Positions 10,853 through 21,367 of a stretch of DNA of 64,000 nt are shown one piece after another (position 1 is the stretch's first letter; each line of letters opens with the position of its first letter). Source of the stretch: Beta vulgaris subsp. vulgaris (Eukaryota > Streptophyta > Magnoliopsida > Caryophyllales > Amaranthaceae); the NCBI RefSeq assembly GCF_026745355.1, contig NC_079207.1, positions 18,058,387 to 18,122,386 on the forward strand, read 5' to 3'. The notes under the pieces were generated by a model, which saw nothing but the letters and a program-made list of their open reading frames with translations, was not told the DNA's origin and made no database searches. Both the position numbers and the translations under genes were made by a program.

Positions 10853-11560
10853 GATCAATAAAGGATATAATTCTTATAATTGATATATGAGGAAAGAAAA
10901 AAGCAATATGACATCATTATATATAAAATTAGATATCAATAAACTTCATTTAATTGAAAGTTATACGACATTTACAATCGATATTAAAGAAAAACAAAAG
11001 ACATTCACACTTGATTAAATAAAGTTCATCCACAATATAATTATTATATTAATGAACCAAATCTGACAAATACTACACATCCCCCCATTTGTTTGCTGAA
11101 TCATGTAGCTTTATGTTAGAAAGTCTATCATTTTGACATGGATTTGAGAAGAATATTTTTTTAACGGGGTACATAGGTTAGGAAAATCCCATAGTAATTA
11201 CAATTTTGTACAACAACCGATCAATAAACTATATTTTTGCAACAAACCATAAAAACCAAACTTTTACTAATAAGAAAAACATAATTTTTAAAGTTAGAGT
11301 TGTTTGCGTGACTGAAACGACACAAGAAGTGAATTGAGCGATGCATAAGCCCCTCTCATAAAATGTATCCTGAGTCCAGCTTAAGCACGACAAGAATCTT
11401 TACTAAACCAACGCTATGTGGCATGAGATCAATTATTGACTCAACTAGTGCCTCCATATAACTACAATTATTGTCAAATGGAGAAAGTATATTACGTACT
11501 CCGAAACTGAGATGCTAATTATGATAATCTTCATAATCTAATGAATATCATTGTATAGTA
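10226..11560. other. Non-coding region with AT microsatellite
   Basis: At 10260-10740 there are scattered GAACCGG/CCTGAACC and CGGGC motifs reminiscent of hAT-type subterminal repeats, but no matching termini could be set. A (TA)n tract lies at about 10782-10852. The remainder to 11560 is AT-rich with no gene or repeat boundary that I can support. Confidence 0.35.
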
Positions 11561-11619
11561 CTTCCTCTGTTTCTAAATAAGTTCAATATAGAGGATTTGG
11601 GATTCTACCACCAACTTAC

Positions 11620-11845
11620 CCACCACCCACCCAAAATCACCAGCACCACCAACACCATCACCACTGCCACCATTCCTTGACGAACACCACCAAAACCACA
11701 ACCCACCCGAAATCCTGACCACCACCATCACCATTGCCACCATTCCTTACCGAACACCACTAAAACCACCACTACCCAAAATCCTGACCACCACCAACAT
11801 CATCACCACTGCCACCATTCTTTGATGAACACCACTAGATCCATA
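11620..11845. repeat. CCACCA-rich minisatellite, about three 70-bp units
   Basis: Three imperfect copies of a unit of about 70 bp, each containing ACCCAAAATC...CACCACC...CACTGCCACCATTC...GAACACCAC, follow one another. A CACC-rich stretch continues to about 12010. The open frames here are repeat artefacts. The copia element downstream appears to have inserted beside this tract, since GTGGTG-rich sequence resumes on its far side at 18280. Confidence 0.6.
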
Positions 11846-12169
11846 GTTTCTCCCCACTACCACCATTGCACCAACATACCATCACACCGAATCCGCCACT
11901 GTTCAAAAATCGAAACCCTAACCCTTGTTACCAACACCACCGTCGGCATCTTCTGCCTCTTCCCAGCACCACCATTGCACCAACACACCAACCCTACCAC
12001 CGTTCCAAAATCTAGTGTGTGATGGTGCCGAAACCCTAGATCTAAAACTATTGGAGATGAAGAAAGGAGTGATGGAGGAGGTGAGAGAAGGTGAGGAGGA
12101 TGATCAGTTAGAGGAAACGAAGGAGAAGAGAGAGAAGGGTGTAGTGGTGTTGGGTCGAATATGGTGGCA

Positions 12170-12350
12170 TGGTGGTGATTCCTTGAATCATTCATCATGC
12201 CCACGTAGGGTCATATACTAAACTTATAGTAGCAATCCTAGGCTAATAATACGGAAACTATCATACATCAAATCAAGTATCCTAATTTAGAAGATTACTT
12301 AGATTACACTAATTACAAGAAAATTCACCATATATTCTAGGATGCTAACA
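12170..12350 (-). repeat. 3' LTR of the minus-strand copia element
   Basis: About 180 bp nearly matching 18093-18275 (shared ATTCCTTGAATCATTCAT, CCCACGTAGGGT, TTATAGTAGCAATC, TATTCTAGGATGCTAAC). On the minus strand it starts TGTTAGCATCC directly after the polypurine tract. The outer boundary is blurred by similar GTGGTG sequence outside. Confidence 0.75.
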
Positions 12351-12360
12351 CACCCCCATA
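12351..12360 (-). other. Polypurine tract of the copia element
   Basis: On the minus strand the pol frame ends in ...STMGVC with TATGGGGGTG, followed directly by TGTTAGCATCC, the LTR start. This is the usual position and composition of a copia plus-strand primer. Confidence 0.7.
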
Positions 12361-12945
12361 GTCGAAGCGGAAAAGGAACGAACACTAATTAGATTGTCAC
12401 AAAATTCCCCAAATAAGACCAGGGGAAGGCCTTTGGTAATGATAGCGACAATTTGATAGAGAGAAGAAACATGTAAGACACGAACCTCCCCGCGAGCAAC
12501 TTTATCACGCACAAAGTGGATGTCCATCTCGATATGTTTAGTGTGTTGATGTTGGACAACATTACCAGACAAATATATAGCACTAACATTGTCACAACAA
12601 ATCAATGTAGCTTTGCGAATAGGACAATGTAATTCTAAAAAAAGCAACTATAACCAACAAGATTCTGAGACCACATTGGCCACCCCTCGATATTCGACCT
12701 CAGCACTCGAGCGAGACAACGTAGGTTGGCATTTTGTAGACCAAGTAAGCAAATTATCACCAAGAAAAATATAGTAATGAGAAGTATACAGTCGGGTATC
12801 CACACAACTAGCGCAATCGGCGTCAGTATAAACAATTAAAGAAAAGGTTAAAGTCGGATACAAATGAAGTCCATGAGTGAGAGTACCCTGGATATAGTGT
12901 ATAATACACTTAAGAGCATGCATATAGATTTCTCAAGGATCATGC
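12361..12945 (-). pseudogene. Copia RNase H, broken
   Basis: Minus-strand pieces show the copia RNase H: VYTDADCASCVDTR with LLTWSTKCQPTLSRSSAEVE YRG (the Asp, Glu and SSAEVEY active-site region), then CDNVSAIYLSGNVVQHQHTK and HIEMDIHFVRDKVARGEVRV. The usual form is QPTVSRSSAEAEYR and DNxSAxYLxxNPVxHxRTKHIExD. At least one frame change separates the halves near 12650. RNase H removes the RNA template during reverse transcription. Confidence 0.75.
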
Positions 12946-13700
12946 ATAAATAAACAAAATTGTTGCACGACATTAGCAATGTCTGGTCTGGTGAAATTAA
13001 GATATTGAAGGGCCCCTGCAAGACTCCGATAGTGAGATGGATCAACATAGGGGGGACTGGACTCAACACTGAGCTTTGGTTTAGTGATGTCAACTGCTGT
13101 AGAAGATGGCTTACAAGAGGACATGCCAGCACGATCAATGATTTCAGTGGCATATTTTCGCTGAGATAAAAAGAGACCACCTGCATGACGGGTTACAACA
13201 ATGCCCAAAAAATAGCTCAATGGTCCCAAGTCCTTCATAGCAAATTCTGTACTGAGAAGAGAAATAATAGACTTGCGAACAACATCAAATGAGGCAGTCA
13301 AGATAATATCATCAATGTATGATAAAGGATACGCCGCAGAGGTGCCTTGCCGATAAATAAATAGGGAATGTCAGAAGTACTATGAGAAAAACCAATAGTG
13401 GAGACATAATCAACAACGCACTGGTACCAAGCTTTAGGGGATTGTTTCAAACCATAAAGAGACTTCTTCAACAAGCAAACATGAGTGGGTCGATGATCAC
13501 GGTACCCCAAATGCTGATACATATACATAGTCTCTTTCAGACCACCATGCAAAAACGCATTTTTAACACCAAGTTGGTGAATAGGCCGATAATGAGACAA
13601 AGCCAAGCTGAGAACTGTATGAATAGTAGCCGGTTTAACCATTGGACTAAAGGTTTTACCACATCAACGCCAACCTGTTGTTTTTTCCATCACCTACAAG
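12946..13700 (-). pseudogene. Copia reverse transcriptase, broken
   Basis: Minus-strand frames contain QLGVKNAFLHGGLKETMYM, SLYGLKQSPKAWYQ, the active site YIDD (plus 13308-13319), AMKDLGPLSYFLGI, LFLSQRKYATEI and YRSLAGALQYLNFTRPDIA, the conserved blocks of copia RT in order. The FLHG and YIDD parts are in different frames, so at least one frameshift lies near 13320. The usual VKNAFLNGDL and YVDD are slightly altered here, consistent with decay. Confidence 0.8.
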
Positions 13701-14428
13701 ACAGACTTTATGTCGCACAAAAGAACCATCAACATTTTCTTTATGAATAAAATCCACACAGATCGAATAACACTAAGAGCATGATATTCATCATCCATGG
13801 CCATTTTCCAATTTGGATCACAGAGAGCTAACACTGGGTTACGAGGTAACGGAGATTTGGAAATAATGGTATGAAGATTAAAGAGAGTTTTAAGTTTGAA
13901 GATCCCCCATTGACTTCGAGTAACGTGTCGCGAAGTGGAAATATTAGGATGCTGGAATTAGGAGGGATTGGGATAAGGAGGTGGGACATATTCGGAGAGC
14001 ACATGAGAAGAATTATGGGGTGAAGGTGATGTTAGGCATGTGGGGGAAGGTTGGGAGGCGCTGGAAGGGGATGAGTGAGCTGGGTAGATAATTGGGCCAG
14101 GTAGGGAAGGCCTAGGGGCAAGAGAAGGGTTAGGCATTGGAGAGAGTGTAGGGACAACGTGTGGGTCATGTGCTGGGATAGGCCCAGTAACGTGCATAGG
14201 GGGAGAGTAGGGCATTTGGGCCATGGGCTGATTTTCAAGTATGGGATCAGGAGGGGGTTTATTTTGGGAGGTGCAGTTTAAGTGATGAAGAAGGTAAGGT
14301 GACAGGCCATGATCAAGAAACGTATATGAAGTGGAGGTAGGAGAATGTAAGGAAGCGAAAGGAAATTGAGTTTCATCAAAATTACATGGGGGCTAATAAT
14401 GATTTTTTGAGAAGATAAATCATAACAC
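13701..14428 (-). pseudogene. Copia integrase C-terminal region and Pro/Ser-rich linker
   Basis: Minus-strand open pieces are rich in Pro, Ser and His (for example PSLAPRPSLPGPIIYPAHSS), as in the low-complexity linker between integrase and RT of plant copia polyproteins. Near 14278-14460 the GYKCYDLSSQKIIISPHVI motif is the conserved GYKCYD...SRHVxF block at the integrase C-terminus. Frames are broken. Confidence 0.65.
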
Positions 14429-15303
14429 TTATATCCACGATGATTGGAAGGGAATCCCAAAAATAAAATGGGGTAGATCGAGCTTGAGTTTGTGGATTGT
14501 AGTAGAGGGATAGAGAGGGTAGCAAAGACATCTAAAAACTCGAAGATGAGAGTAGGATGGAGTTCTGTTATACAAAATTTGTAGAGGAGATTGGTAGCTT
14601 AATGATTTGCTTAGAAGAATGTTAAGTAGATATGTAGCCATTTGCAAAGCGTGATGCCAAAATGAAGGAGGGATTGAAGCATGAGCCATTAATGAACAAA
14701 CAATGTTATTGATGGTGAGTATTTTTCTTTCGGCTTTATCGTTTTCTGGTGATGTATGAGGACAAGATAAGTGAAAAGAAATACCATTAGTATTGCAAAA
14801 ATCCCAAAATGGCCCATTATCAAATTCTTTACCATTAGCACATTGAATATTCTTAACTTTCCGTTCAAATTTAGTGCGAATGAAAACATGTAGGGCTTTG
14901 AATATGGGAAAAACATTGGATTTCTTAGATATGGGAAAAGTCCACAAATAATTAGAAATATCATCCAAAAATAACACATAATAACGATGTCCTGCAGTAC
15001 TCAAAATCTGGAAAGTCCAAATATCACTATGAAGAATATCAACATCATAGTAGTGGTATTAGAAGCAACAAAAGGTAAATTAACCAATTTTCCAAGCGGA
15101 CAAGTAGGACAAAATTGTGAACTACGAGTCTTGTTACAAGCAATCAATTTATTGGAGAAAACAGAATCTAAAACAGGAAACCGCGGGTGACCCAAACGAG
15201 CATGCCATAAGGAGGGAGCAAAAGTAGCAAAGGTAGATGGAGAATGAATGGTAATGGGATAGAGCTCGCCTAGCTATCACACCTCATGAGACGCATTCCC
15301 GTC
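14429..15303 (-). pseudogene. Copia GAG-pre-integrase and integrase
   Basis: The upstream minus-strand piece (15195-15001) has the GAG-pre-integrase zinc-binding domain: GHPRFPVLDS...CPTCPLGKLVNLPF. The following frame (15004-14429) is integrase: RYYVLFLDDISNYLWTFPIS (first catalytic Asp), IQCANGKEFDN (second, with Asp changed in the usual SDNGxEF), HLSCPHTSPENDKAERKI (normally ending QNGxAERKxRxI, catalytic Glu retained) and WHHALQMATYLLN. Altered catalytic blocks and the frame change between the two pieces mark it as dead. Confidence 0.8.
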
Positions 15304-15312
15304 TGAAAATCC

Positions 15313-16566
15313 AGGGTCGTCTCATACAATTTGGGGGCCATGTGCTAAAATAATTAATGAAATCCGAATGGTAAAAAAGACATACTGCAGAGTAGTTATA
15401 TAACTATAAAAAGTTATCACCATTATACATTGATATATTTTATCCAGCCACTACTGCATGAGTAAAACTGCAGCACGAGGAAAAGGGTAAAACTCAAGTC
15501 ATACATCTTATATTCTTATTTCATCTAGCAACAACAGACAAAAGCTTGTTTCAAATTATTTACATTCACAATACTGTAGTAACAGTTTAGCAGATTCAAG
15601 TTTTATATGTCACATCCACTTTCAACCACAAAAACGTTAATATATTTTTACATAACCGGCCACTAGTTGAATAAAGAGCCAACATGATTTGATATGAATC
15701 TCAAATCATTAATATCCAGAAAACCAAAATGATATGAAACAAATGGTCAAGCTTCCATATCTAACCTTATTTTAACATGACGATCACTAATAATTTATAC
15801 ATCCTACTCTTTGTCTTTCATTCAAATTGACATCATCCCAATCAACATTATAAGTATTCTCATTCAAGTTTTCATTCAAATTCACATCATTGCAATCAAC
15901 ATTATCATTCTCCACATTAAAATTCTAATTTTCATTTGCAAAAAGAAAAAAAAAAAAAAATACCTCAAATTCAATCAATTTACAAAAACAACAAATAAAA
16001 ACCTCACATTTTATACAATTTACAAAAACAACAAAAAACACAGAAGATAAAGAAAGAGAGGTGTAAAAAACATGAACCATAAGCAAATTACAAGAGAAGT
16101 CTAGAGAGAAAGTCTACCATTTATGATAAACCTCATATTCACGGTCAAGTTCGCGAGCGCAAAATGAAGTCGTGTAGCAGAAGCTAGGTGATGAGTCAGT
16201 GCTAACCTTCTTAGCATCGAAGACAAGTTGTTCAAAGCTTTGTTAATGGTGTTTTTTTCTATGAGAACTTGAGAAGAATCAAAAAAAATTTGGAGTCTGG
16301 TCTCTGGTGTCTAGAGAACAGGAATAGAGAAGTACTGATAGATGATAATGGATGGAGACGAGGAGTCAGGCTTTGTTATTGGGGTTTAGCATCGTTTTGG
16401 AAATTGGAGGGGGGATGGAGTTGTTTACTTGTTATGTCAGAGGTGCGCGTGGAAGAAAGCAACTAAAGTAAAAAAAACGCTTTGGGAGCCCAAAAATAAA
16501 TTGGGCCCTCATATTTTAGGGGCCCTGTGCAGTTGCTCATGCTGCATTGGGTCTTAGACGGGCCTG
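15313..16566. mobile_element. MULE-type DNA transposon, copy 1 (1,254 bp)
   Basis: Flanked by perfect 9-bp duplications TGAAAATCC (15304-15312 and 16567-16575), the Mutator signature. The left end AGGGTCGTCTCATACAATTT and the right end (complement CAGGCCCGTCTAAGAC) form short imperfect inverted repeats. The interior has no transposase frame, so it is non-autonomous. It is nearly identical along its length to 18669-20213. The duplicated 9-mer lies inside the copia VKDF codons, showing it landed in copia coding sequence. It carries the empty site ATATGAAT at 15692-15699. Confidence 0.8.
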
Positions 16567-17249
16567 TGAAAATCCTTCACAGAAAACCCAAAAGGATCAA
16601 ATTCCACAGAAACATAATTATCTTTGGTGAATTCACGAACACAAACTAAGTTTTTGATCAATAATTTAGGTGCATGAAGGATATTTTTTAAGGCTAAGGG
16701 AGGGTGAGGGTTTGATAAGTGAGCATAACCATAACCATAAATCGGAATAGAATGACCACTACCGACAACATTACCACGAATACTGCTCAAATCAAAATAA
16801 GATGAGAGCGTGCCTCGGTCAGATGTCATATGAGAGGTTGCACCGATGTCCATATACCAATTTGCATCCGGAGGAGTGAGCGTAAGAGTATGCATGGCTA
16901 CTACAATATCAGTTGGAGTGGACTGAGGAGCTCCTGCCATATATATAAGTTTAGGCAGGTTTAGGCCCAAGTATGTTATTGGACCCTTTTTGTTCTTGCT
17001 GAAATTGGGGCCTAACCTAAGGAGAATTGGGATAAGACGGATACGGGCAAGGTGGCACTTACCAAGGAAACCAAGGCCATTGCCCACTGAGCTGTACCTG
17101 TGGCAAGTTGTGCTGACCACCGGACTACGTGCGACCACCGTCAGTGTGGGAGTGGCTGCCATCGCCACCATTCTGGCCACCGCCACTGTTATGCTTGCGA
17201 TTTTTGCCGTAATTTGTGTGATTTTGTGATTTATTTCCACCATAAACAT
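16567..17249 (-). pseudogene. Copia protease region
   Basis: A 231-codon open stretch on the minus strand holds the aspartic protease motif: NWYMDIGATSHMTSD, where the usual form is W(Y/L)xDTGASxHM. It is followed by GSGHSIPIYGYG, LKNILHAPKL and VEFDPFGFSVKDF, all standard copia blocks. The catalytic DTG is altered to DIG. The frame is interrupted by the MULE within VKDF. Further upstream, at about 17000-17249, Gly/His-poor sequence occupies the place of the CCHC knuckle and is not clearly preserved. Confidence 0.75.
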
Positions 17250-17959
17250 GATGTGTATGTGGAAGAAGACAAATTATAAGAGGAAGACTCATCAACATCA
17301 TGAGCCACCACAGCCGTGCCGGAGTTGACCGCGGCTTGCTTGGCCATGCCGGCCTCTACTAAAGTGAGCATGGATCGTGCTTGATAAAATGGCAGACGGG
17401 GTTGCTTTGACAGATAAGAGTGCAAACACTACTATAACTTGGAGTAAGGCACGACACCATTTGAAGAACAAGGCGGTGGTTGGAAATCGGAGCACCAACG
17501 TATTAAAGTTGATCCGCCAATTCCTTGAGCCTTTAACAATAGGCTGAAGCATTTGGGAAATCCTCCATCTTAGTATGAGAGAATTCTTGTTCAAGAGTAA
17601 CGGCACGAGAATTTTGGTTATCTTGAAAAATGTCTCTCAAACGGTTCCAAGCTTCCATGGCAGTAGCATCAAGGTTCAAGGATAGTATGAAGAAGGTCAT
17701 GAGAGATGGTGGTATATACCCATTGAAGGACTGTCACATCAAGGGTCGACCATAACTCTTTTTTGCCATCGGTTGTAGGCACCTTCTCCTTGCCTTTTTC
17801 TGGAGGAATAATATGATGGAGAACCTTGTGAGAGCGAGCATGGATCTTAAAGAGTTCAACCCATGTGGCATATTGAACATTTTTCATTTCAAGAGTGATG
17901 GAAATGTGGTTTTTAATGTTTGAAACACAAAGGGCGAGATGGAACTTGGAGTCCGACAT
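17250..17959 (-). pseudogene. Copia gag (UBN2 type)
   Basis: The minus-strand start MSDSKFHLALCVSNIKNHIS at 17959 leads into [40 protein letters not shown] and, after a frame change, [27 protein letters not shown], the plant copia gag layout. Frames change at about 17665 and again near 17440. Confidence 0.75.
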
Positions 17960-18082
17960 TCTGCCAACAAGAAAAAAAGAGAGATAGGATGAGAAAGAAA
18001 AGTATAATAGGCGGCACAAGGTGGAGACTAGGGCGACAAAAGGTGGTGGGAGAAGGGGGAATCAAGGCCCTAGGAGTAAATA

Positions 18083-18092
18083 TCTGATACCA
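18083..18092 (-). other. Primer-binding site of the copia element
   Basis: The plus strand reads TCTGATACCA, i.e. minus TGGTATCAGA, complementary to the 3' end of initiator tRNA-Met, directly inside the 5' LTR. Confidence 0.75.
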
Positions 18093-18275
18093 TGAAAGTG
18101 TTTGATTCCTCGAATCATTCATTAAGCCCACGTAGGGTAATATACTAAGTTATAGTAGCAATCTTAGGCTAATAATAAAAAAAACTATCATACAACAATT
18201 GAAGTATCATAATTAGAAAATTACTAAGATTACACTAATTACAAGAATATTCACAAAATATTCTAGGATGCTAAC
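18093..18275 (-). repeat. 5' LTR of the minus-strand copia element
   Basis: Pairs with 12170-12350. The last base of the terminal inverted repeat is altered (GATGCTAAC followed by C rather than A). Several substitutions and small indels separate the two LTRs. Confidence 0.7.
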
Positions 18276-18668
18276 CGAGGTGGTAATGGTGTTGGGTCAC
18301 ATCTGATGGTGTGGTGGTGTTAGGTTGCATCTGGTGTCGAGTTGGTAGTGGTGTGTCGGGTTGGTAGTGGTGGTGGTGTCAAGTTAGTGGTGGTGTTGAG
18401 TTGGTAGTGGTGGTGGTGGTGTTAGAGACGAGAGAGAGAGGTGGTGGTGGTGGCTGAGAGAGAGGGGTGGATTTAGGTTGATGGGAGGAAAGAGAGGGGT
18501 GGGTTAATGTTGTTTAGATTGGTAGAGGGGTGGGTTAATGATGTTTAGGTTCGTAGAGGGATGGGTTAATTAAGTTGCTAGGGGAAAATAAAAGGAAAAA
18601 ACTTTTCATTTTGAGCTATGTTGCACTTATTATGGTATTTATTATGTATCTATTTTTGGAATGGGATC
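18276..18668. repeat. GTGGTG-rich low-complexity sequence
   Basis: Irregular repeats such as GAGTTGGTAGTGGTGGTGGT, followed by three GGTAGAGGGGTGGGTTAATG-like units at 18490-18565. The pattern is the complement of the CCACCA tract left of the copia element, suggesting one repetitive locus split by that insertion. No gene. Confidence 0.5.
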
Positions 18669-20213
18669 AGGGCCGTCTCATACAATTTGGGGGACATGTG
18701 CTAAAATAATTAATGAAATCCGAATGGTAAAAAAGACATACTGCAGAGTAGTTATATAACTATAAAAAGTTATCACCATTATACATTGATATATTTTATC
18801 CAGCCACTACTGCAGGAGTAAAACTGCAGCACGAGGAAAAGGTTAAAACTCAAGTCATACATCTTATATTCTTATTTCATCTAGCAACAACAGACAAAAG
18901 CTTGTTTCAAATTATTTACATTCACAATATTGTAGTAACAGTTTAGCAGATTCAAGTTTTATATGACACATCCACTTTTAACCACAAAAACGTTAATATA
19001 TTTTTACATAACCGGCCACTAGTTGAATAAAGAGCCAACATGATTTGATATGAATTAGAGGTGATCATGGGCCGGGCCGCGGCCAAAAAAATTTGCCCAA
19101 TGGTCGGGCCGGGCCGGGCCGGGCCGAATTTTTGTGTCCAAAGCCCGCTATTTCGGGCCTAAATTAGCGGGCTTTTGCGGGCCAAAACGGGCCGGGCCAA
19201 AAAATAGACTAAAAAGTCGTTTTTGGCTTGCCCAAAGCCCGCCAAAGCAAAAAAAAAATACGACCGGGCCGGGCCCGGCCCGCGGGCCAAAACCCGGCCC
19301 AAAAACGAGCCGGGCCGGGCCAAAATGATCACCTCTAATATGAATCTCAAATCATTAATATCCAGAAAACCAAAATGATATGAAACAAATGGTCAAGCTT
19401 CCATATCTGACCTTATTTTAACATGACGGTCACTAATAATTTATACATCCTACTCTTTGTCTTTCATTCAAATTGACATCATCCCAATCAACATTATAAG
19501 TATTCTCATTCAAGTTTTCATTCAAATTCACATCATTGCAATCAACATTATCATTCTCCACATTAAAATTCTAATTTTCATTTGCAAAAAGAAAAAAAAA
19601 ATACAAAATACCTCAAATTCAATCAATTTACAAAAACAACAATAAAACACCTCACATTTATACAATTTACAAAAACAACAAAAAACACAGAAGATAGAGA
19701 AAGAGAGGTGTAAAAAACATGAACCATAAGCAAATTACGAGAGAAGTCTAGAGAGAAAGTCTACCATTTATGATAAACCTCATATTCATGATCAAGTTCG
19801 CGAGCGCAAAATGAAGTCGTGTAGCAGAAGCTAGGTGATGAGTCAGTGCTAACCTTCTTAGCATCGGAGACAAGTTGTTCAAAGCTTTGTTAATGGTGTT
19901 TTTTTCTATGAGAACTTGAGAAGAATAAAAAAAAAATTGGAGTTTGGTCTCTGGTGTTTAGAGAATAGGAATAGAGAAGTACTGATAAATGATAATGATA
20001 GGAGACGAGGAGTCAGGCTTTGTTATTGGGGTTTAGCGTCGTTTTGGAAATTGGAGGGGGGATGGAGTTGTTTACCTGTTTTGTCAGAGGCGCGCGTGGA
20101 AGAAAGCAACTAAAGTAAAAAAAACGCTTTGGGAGCCCAAAAATAAATTGGGCCCTCATAATTTATGGGCCCTGTGCAGTTGCTCATCATGCATTGGGCC
20201 TTAGCCGGGCCTG
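18669..20213. mobile_element. MULE-type DNA transposon, copy 2 (1,545 bp, with nested MITE)
   Basis: Perfect 9-bp duplications AATGGGATC flank it (18660-18668 and 20214-20222). Its ends AGGGCCGTCTCATACAATTT and (complement) CAGGCCCGGCTAAGGCCC match copy 1. Apart from a nested 282-bp MITE plus 8-bp duplication it is collinear with copy 1, with scattered single-base changes. It has no coding capacity; the 62- to 65-codon open stretches appear in both copies but have no recognisable domain. Confidence 0.8.
19056..19337. mobile_element. hAT-type MITE nested in MULE copy 2 (282 bp)
   Basis: An 8-bp duplication ATATGAAT lies at 19048-19055 and 19338-19345. The termini are TAGAGGTGATCAT and its complement, perfect inverted repeats. 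The interior is made of GGGCCGGGCC and GCGGGCCAAAA motifs, giving a GC-rich island in AT-rich surroundings. The same locus in the sister MULE (15692-15699) has a single ATATGAAT, proving insertion. Confidence 0.9.
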
Positions 20214-20398
20214 AATGGGATCACTAATTTTACATCACAAATACATTCAACTTTAACATAAAATAATAGTTTTTCTTTCTTTTTATATCCTATAACATTG
20301 TTTCTCCTAAGACTTTGTGTAAAAGAAACGGGTAAACTAATAAAGACCGGAGGAATTATATATTAGAGGTGCACAATTTGTATCATGCCTTTAATATA

Positions 20399-20614
20399 CT
20401 TCCTCCGTTTTTTTTATATGTTACACTTTTCAAATCACGAACTTCCAGGTAATTTTTTGAGAGGAGAGAGATAGAGAGAAAGAAAACAAAAGGGTCCCAT
20501 GTGAACATGTGACAGGAGAGAGATGGAGAGAAATTATTATCCAAAATAAAAATGTAACCTCTAATTTGAAACTTCCTAAAATAGAAAGTGTTGTATATAA
20601 AAAAAAAAACAAAG
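20399..20614. mobile_element. Stowaway-like MITE, diverged
   Basis: TA at 20397-20398 and 20615-20616. The left end CTTCCTCCGTTTTTTTTATA TGTTACAC is answered by GTGTTGTATATAAAAAAAAA on the right. The middle has GAGAGAGATAGAGAGAAAG twice in similar form. No coding capacity. Confidence 0.55.
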
Positions 20615-20616
20615 TA

Positions 20617-21367
20617 AATAAATGTATTTTTTTTCCTTGAAAAGAGGCCTTAAAATTTAAAAGTAATTCTACCCTTGACAATTTGCGTGTAAATCTGGTG
20701 AATGAAAAAAGAAGTTACAAACAGTATTATGGCAGGCCAAGAGATCAGGCCATAAATTTGTCCCATACGTAAGATTCGTCCTTCAAATTATGTCACTTTA
20801 TTGAAAGCAAAATCCTGCAGTTGGGCAAAAATATGGAAAAAGAAGGAAATACTCCTATACGCCCTACGGTAAAAAAAACAAAGCAAGGAAACCAAGTTAG
20901 CTTTTGCAGTGCTATGCGTCATAACTCATAATAATACTCCTACTTGGTAAGGAGGTGCCTTTTTCCAACGGGTGGAGGAAAAAGTGAGATAAAACTTTGA
21001 TATGATCCCAAGAAATAATAATAATGCATGTTTTCAGACATTCCTTTTGTCTTTCCTACTTGGTCCCGTCTAAGGTTCGAGACTCGAGAGCCTTCTTCTT
21101 TGTGCATCTTGGTGTGTGTTTGTGCTTCAAAATTCAAAACTAAAGAAACTTGGGAAACCCTACATTGTGTTGTTCACCCATTATTGAAGTGAAAATTTAT
21201 TCAAACAGGTCTATAATTGTTCTATCAAATAAGTAGTCCGTTTAGGTATAATTGTTGGTGCAAGAATAAGTGCAAATTCAATCAGGTATTGTTCCAGTAA
21301 TTAGCACATTGATTAGTTCATAATACCATGATAATTATTAGGATGTTTGATTACTAGAGCTTAGTTA
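20617..21367. other. Non-coding spacer
   Basis: No supported gene or repeat. The 65-codon minus-strand frame at 20940-21137 has no recognisable domain and ordinary composition. Confidence 0.35.

Larger units (their letters stand above)
12170..18275 (-). mobile_element. Ty1/copia retrotransposon, degraded, with MULE insertion
   Basis: A complete but decayed copia element with short LTRs (about 180 bp) at both ends. Its order on the minus strand is gag, protease, pre-integrase/integrase, RT, RNase H, the copia order. The primer-binding site TGGTATCAGA (plus 18083-18092) matches initiator tRNA-Met. A polypurine tract, TATGGGGGTG in minus sense, sits at 12351-12360. Many stops and frameshifts make it inactive. 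A 1,254-bp MULE at 15313-16566 interrupts the protease to pre-integrase junction. The LTRs have diverged at several positions, so the insertion is not recent. Confidence 0.85.

Noticed and set aside
11857..12221. 98- and 115-codon frames at 11857-12221
   Set aside because: Encoded by CACC/GTGG and GA-rich low-complexity sequence on both strands; partly inside the copia LTR.
16269..16466. 65-codon frame present in both MULE copies (also 19916-20113)
   Set aside because: Retained because the copies are nearly identical, not through selection; no transposase or other domain is seen.
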